Source of the DNA: Siphonodentalium dalli
Taxonomy: Eukaryota; Mollusca; Scaphopoda; Gadilida; Siphonodentaliidae
Reading direction: 5' to 3'
NCBI GenBank assembly: GCA_032622095.1
Contig: CP136068.1
Coordinates: 183,152,796 to 183,216,795 of the forward strand
Length of the DNA stretch: 64,000 bases
Part shown: one piece after another, positions 59,276 to 64,000 of the stretch
Layout of the letters: every line of letters begins with the position of its first letter
How positions within the stretch are numbered: the first letter of the stretch is position 1
Made by a program: the position numbers and the translations under genes
The notes under the pieces: generated by a model
The model's input: only the letters and a program-made list of their open reading frames with translations
Databases searched by the model: none
Told to the model about the DNA's origin: nothing

Positions 59276-62200
59276 CCTTACTTTACTATGTATGTCCTTG
59301 GTTACTGTACTATGTATGTCCTTGGTTACTGTACTATGTATGTCCTTGGTTACTTTACTATGTATGTCCTTGGTTACTTTACTATGTATGTCCTTGGTTA
59401 CTGTACTATGTATGTCCTTGGTTACTGTACTATGTATGTCCTTGGTTACTTTACTATGTATGTCCTTGGTTACTTTACTATGTATGTCCTTGGTTACTGT
59501 ACTATGTATGTCCTTGGTTACTGTACTATGTATGTCCTTGGTTACTTTACTATGTATGTCCTTGGTTACTGTACTATGTATGTCCTTGGTTACTTTACTA
59601 TGTATGTCCTTGGTTACTGTACTATGTATGTCCTTGGTTACTTTACTATGTATGTCCTTGGTTACTGTACTATGTATGTCCTTGGTTACTTTACTATGTA
59701 TGTCCTTGGTTACTGTACTATGTATGTCCTTGGTTACTGTACTATGTATGTCCTTGGTTACTTTACTATGTATGTCCTTGGTTACTTTACTATGTATGTC
59801 CTTGGTTACTGTACTATGAATGTCCTTGGTTACTGTACTATGTATGTCCTTGGTTACTTTACTATGTATGTCCTTGGTTACTTTACTATGTATGTCCTTG
59901 GTTACTGTACTATGTATGTCCTTGGTTACTGTACTATGTATGTCCTTGGTTACTTTACTATGTATGTCCTTGGTTACTTTAATATGTATGTCCTTGGTTA
60001 CTTTACTATGTATGTCCTTGGTTACTGTACTATGTATGTCCTTGGTTACTTTACTATGTATGTCCTTGGTTACTGTACTATGTATGTCCTTGGTTACTGT
60101 ACTATGTATGTCCTTGGTTACTGTACTATGTATGTCCTTGGTTACTTTACTATGTATGTCCTTGGTTACTGTACTATGTATGTCCTTGGTTACTTTACTA
60201 TGTATGTCCTTGGTTACTGTACTATGTATGTCCTTGGTTACTTTACTATGTATGTCCTTGGTTACTTTACTATGTATGTCCTTGGTTACTGTACTATGAA
60301 TGTCCTTGGTTACTGTACTATGTATGTCCTTGGTTACTTTACTATGTATGTCCTTGGTTACTTTACTATGTATGTCCTTGGTTACTGTACTATGTATGTC
60401 CTTGGTTACTGTACTATGTATGTCCTTGGTTACTTTACTATGTATGTCCTTGGTTACTTTAATATGTATGTCCTTGGTTACTTTACTATGTATGTCCTTG
60501 GTTACTGTACTATGTATGTCCTTGGTTACTTTACTATGTATGTCCTTGGTTACTGTACTATGTATGTCCTTGGTTACTGTACTATGTATGTCCTTGGTTA
60601 CTGTACTATGTATGTCCTTGGTTACTGTACTATGTATGTCCTTGGTTACTTTACTATGTATGTCCTTGGTTACTTTAATATGTATGTCCTTGGTTACTTT
60701 ACTATGTATGTCCTTGGTTACTGTACTATGTATGTCCTTGGTTACTTTACTATGTATGTCCTTGGTTACTGTACTATGTATGTCCTTGGTTACTGTACTA
60801 TGTATGTCCTTGGTTACTGTACTATGTATGTCCTTGGTTACTTTACTATGTATGTCCTTGGTTACTTTACTATGTATGTCCTTGGTTACTTTACTATGTA
60901 TGTCCTTGGTTACTTTACTATGTATGTCCTTGGTTACTTTACTATGTATGTCCTTGGTTACTTTACTATGTATGTCCTTGGTTACTGTACTATGTATGTC
61001 CTTGGTTACTTTACTATGTATGTCCTTGGTTACTTTACTATGTATGTCCTTGGTTACTTTACTATGTATGTCCTTGGTTACTTTACTATGTATGTCCTTG
61101 GTTACTTTACTATGTATGTCCTTGGTTACTTTACTATGTATGTCCTTGGTTACTTTACTATGTATGTCCTTGGTTACTTTACTATGTATGTCCTTGGTTA
61201 CTTTACTATGTATGTCCTTGGTTACTTTACTATGTATGTCCTTGGTTACTGTACTATGTATGTCCTTGGTTACTTTACTATGTATGTCCTTGGTTACTTT
61301 ACTATGTATGTCCTTGGTTACTTTACTATGTATGTCCTTGGTTACTGTACTATGTATGTCCTTGGTTACTGTACTATGTATGTCCTTGGTTACTGTACTA
61401 TGTATGTCCTTGGTTACTTTACTATGTATGTCCTTGGTTACTGTACTATGTATGTCCTTGGTTACTTTACTATGTATGTCCTTGGTTACTGTACTATGTA
61501 TGTCCTTGGTTACTGTACTATGTATGTCCTTGGTTACTGTACTATGTATGTCCTTGGTTACTTTACTATGTATGTCCTTGGTTACTTTACTATGTATGTC
61601 CTTGGTTACTTTACTATGTATGTCCTTGGTTACTGTACTATGTATGTCCTTGGTTACTGTACTATGTATGTCCTTGGTTACTTTACTATGTATGTCCTTG
61701 GTTACTTTACTATGTATGTCCTTGGTTACTTTACTATGTATGTCCTTGGTTACTGTACTATGTATGTCCTTGGTTACTGTACTATGTATGTCCTTGGCTA
61801 CTTTACTATGTATGTCCTTGGTTACTTTACTATGTATGTCCTTGGTCACTGTACTATGTATGTCCTTGGTTACTTTACTATGTATGTCCTTGGTTACTGT
61901 ACTATGTATGTCCTTGGTTACTTTACTATGTATGTCCTTGGTTACTGTACTATGTATGTCCTTGGTTACTTTACTATGTATGTCCTTGGTTACTTTACTA
62001 TGTATGTCCTTGGTTACTGTACTATGTATGTCCTTGGTTACTGTACTATGTATGTCCTTGGTTACTTTACTATGTATGTCCTTGGTTACTGTACTATGTA
62101 TGTCCTTGGTTACTTTACTATGTATGTCCTTGGTTACTGTACTATGTATGTCCTTGGTTACTGTACTATGTATGTCCTTGGTTACTTTACTATGTATGTC

Positions 62201-64000
62201 CTTGGTTACTGTACTATGTATGTCCTTGGTTACTTTACTATGTATGTCCTTGGTTACTGTACTATGTATGTCCTTGGTTACTGTACTATGTATGTCCTTG
62301 GTTACTGTACTATGTATGTCCTTGGTTACTGTACTATGTATGTCCTTGGTTACTTTACTATGTATGTCCTTGGTTACTTTACTATGTATGTCCTTGGTTA
62401 CTTTACTATGTATGTCCTTGGTTACTGTACTATGTATGTCCTTGGTTATTGTACTATGTATGTCCTTGGTTACTGTACTATGTATGTCCTTGGTTACTGT
62501 ACTATGTATGCCCTTGGTTACTTTACTATGTATGTCCTTGGTTACTGTACTATGTATGTCCTTGGTTAATTTACTATGTATGTCCTTGGTTACTGTACTA
62601 TGTATGTCCTTGGGTACTTTACTATGTATGTCCTTGGTTACTGTACTATGTATGTCCTTGGTTACTGTACTATGTATGTCCTTGGTTACTTTACTATGTA
62701 TGTCCTTGGTTACTGTACTATGTATGTCCTTGGTTACTTTACTATGTATGTACTTGGTTACTGTACTATGTATGTCCTTGGTTACTGTACTATGTATGTC
62801 CTTGGTTACTGTACTATGTATGTCCTTGGTTACTGTACTATGTATGTCCTTGGTTACTTTACTATGTATGTCCTTGGTTACTTTACTATGTATGTCCTTG
62901 GTTACTTTACTATGTATGTCCTTGGTTACTGTACTATGTATGTCCTTGGTTATTGTACTATGTATGTCCTTGGTTACTGTACTATGTATGTCCTTGGTTA
63001 CTGTACTATGTATGCCCTTGGTTACTTTACTATGTATGTCCTTGGTTACTGTACTATGTATGTCCTTGGTTACTTTACTATGTATGTCCTTGGTTACTGT
63101 ACTATGTATGTCCTTGGTTACTTTACTATGTATGTCCTTGGTTACTGTACTATGTATGTCCTTGGTTACTGTACTATGTATGTCCTTGGTTACTTTACTA
63201 TGTATGTCCTTGGTTACTGTACTATGTATGTCCTTGGTTACTGTACTATGTATGTCCTTGGTTACTTTACTATGTATGTCCTTGGTTACTGTACTATGTA
63301 TGTCCTTGGTTACTTTACTATGTATGTCCTTGGTTACTGTACTATGTATGTCATTGGTTACTGTACTATGTATGTCCTTGGTTACTGTACTATGTATGTC
63401 CTTGGTTACTTTAATATGTATGTCCTTGGTTACTTTACTATGTATGTCCTTGGTTACTGTACTATGTATGTCCTTGGTTACTTTACTATGTATGTCCTTG
63501 GTTACTGTACTATGTATGTCCTTGGTTACTTTACTATGTATGTCCTTGGTTACTGTACTATGTATGTCCTTGGTTACTTTACTATGTATGTCCTTGGTTA
63601 CTTTACTATGTATGTCCTTGGTTACTTTACTATGTATGTCCTTGGTTACTTTACTATGTATGTCCTTGGTTACTGTACTATGTATGTCCTTGGTTACTTT
63701 ACTATGTATGTCCTTGGTTACTTTACTATGTATGTCCTTGGTTACTTTACTATGTATGTCCTTGGTTACTTTACTATGTATGTCCTTGGTTACTTTACTA
63801 TGTATGTCCTTGGTTACTTTACTATGTATGTCCTTGGTTACTTTACTATGTATGTCCTTGGTTACTTTACTATGTATGTCCTTGGTTACTTTACTATGTA
63901 TGTCCTTGGTTACTTTACTATGTATGTCCTTGGTTACTGTACTATGTATGTCCTTGGTTACTTTACTATGTATGTCCTTGGTTACTTTACTATGTATGTC
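59275..64000. repeat. 24-bp satellite, about 197 units, runs off the window
   Basis: The unit is TGTCCTTGGT plus TACTGTACTATGTA or TACTTTACTATGTA; the G/T position is the main variant. Rarer marks are ATGAATG (59817, 60297), TTAATATG (59979, 60459, 60675) and ATGCCCTTGG (62508, 63012). As 24 is a multiple of three and the unit lacks stops in several frames, very long open frames arise on both strands (peptide MYVLGYCT/MYVLGYFT on plus, TKDIHSKV on minus). They have no gene-like features. Confidence 0.98.

Noticed and set aside
59104-63414. Very long open frames (904 and 1093 codons, among others) on both strands
   Set aside because: They are generated by a 24-bp satellite whose period is a multiple of three and whose unit lacks stop codons. 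There is no domain, no splice context and no codon bias.

Overview
This window comes from an animal genome, most likely a mollusc. The evidence is AT-rich DNA, multi-kilobase introns with GT..AG borders, dense miniature transposons and satellites, a non-LTR retrotransposon, and a split plus-strand gene joining chitin-binding peritrophin-A (CBM14) exons to a laminin-G domain. That domain set is characteristic of secreted chitin-binding and shell-matrix proteins of the Pif/BMSP kind. The species cannot be named from the sequence.

Main gene. Twelve plus-strand exons between 3016 and 57739 join with matching intron phases at every junction. They give 1,992 nt (663 codons plus stop). The module order is: a beta-rich VWDE-like segment (exon 1), three CBM14-type modules (exons 2-4), one LamG domain over four exons (5-8), a Thr-rich linker (9), two CBM14 modules (10, 11), and a short C-terminal exon ending in TAG (12). 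No start codon or signal peptide exon was found, so the 5' end probably lies upstream of the window.

Introns. The introns hold mobile and tandem DNA. At 7.5-9.4 kb there is a terminal-inverted-repeat element. A degenerate ~135-bp tandem array lies at 10.3-12.0 kb. A 5'-truncated LINE with an uninterrupted 648-aa reverse transcriptase lies at 16.0-18.0 kb. A tRNA-derived SINE with a 12-bp target duplication is at 20.4 kb. Many hairpin-bearing MITEs are present: a TTAA-flanked piggyBac-like family, a TA-flanked mariner-like palindrome, a family with long GTGACCCGCC ends, and a double-hairpin GCAGAATGAGG family. A 1-kb element with ~9-bp target duplication lies at 44.2-45.2 kb. Minisatellites occur at 1.4, 22.4-23.2, 32.0-34.8, 43.2, 45.2-45.6, 45.8 and 50.4 kb. 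A decayed second LINE 3' end lies at 48.96-49.96 kb. Several broken exon copies (27.15, 51.45-51.69, 54.39, 55.18 kb) show local duplication of exon edges.

Right end. After the gene come a 35-bp satellite (14 units), a minus-strand SWIM zinc-finger/YqaJ-nuclease pseudogene (58.37-59.28 kb), and a 24-bp satellite that runs off the window (about 197 units). The very long open frames in this satellite follow from its unit length being a multiple of three and are not genes.
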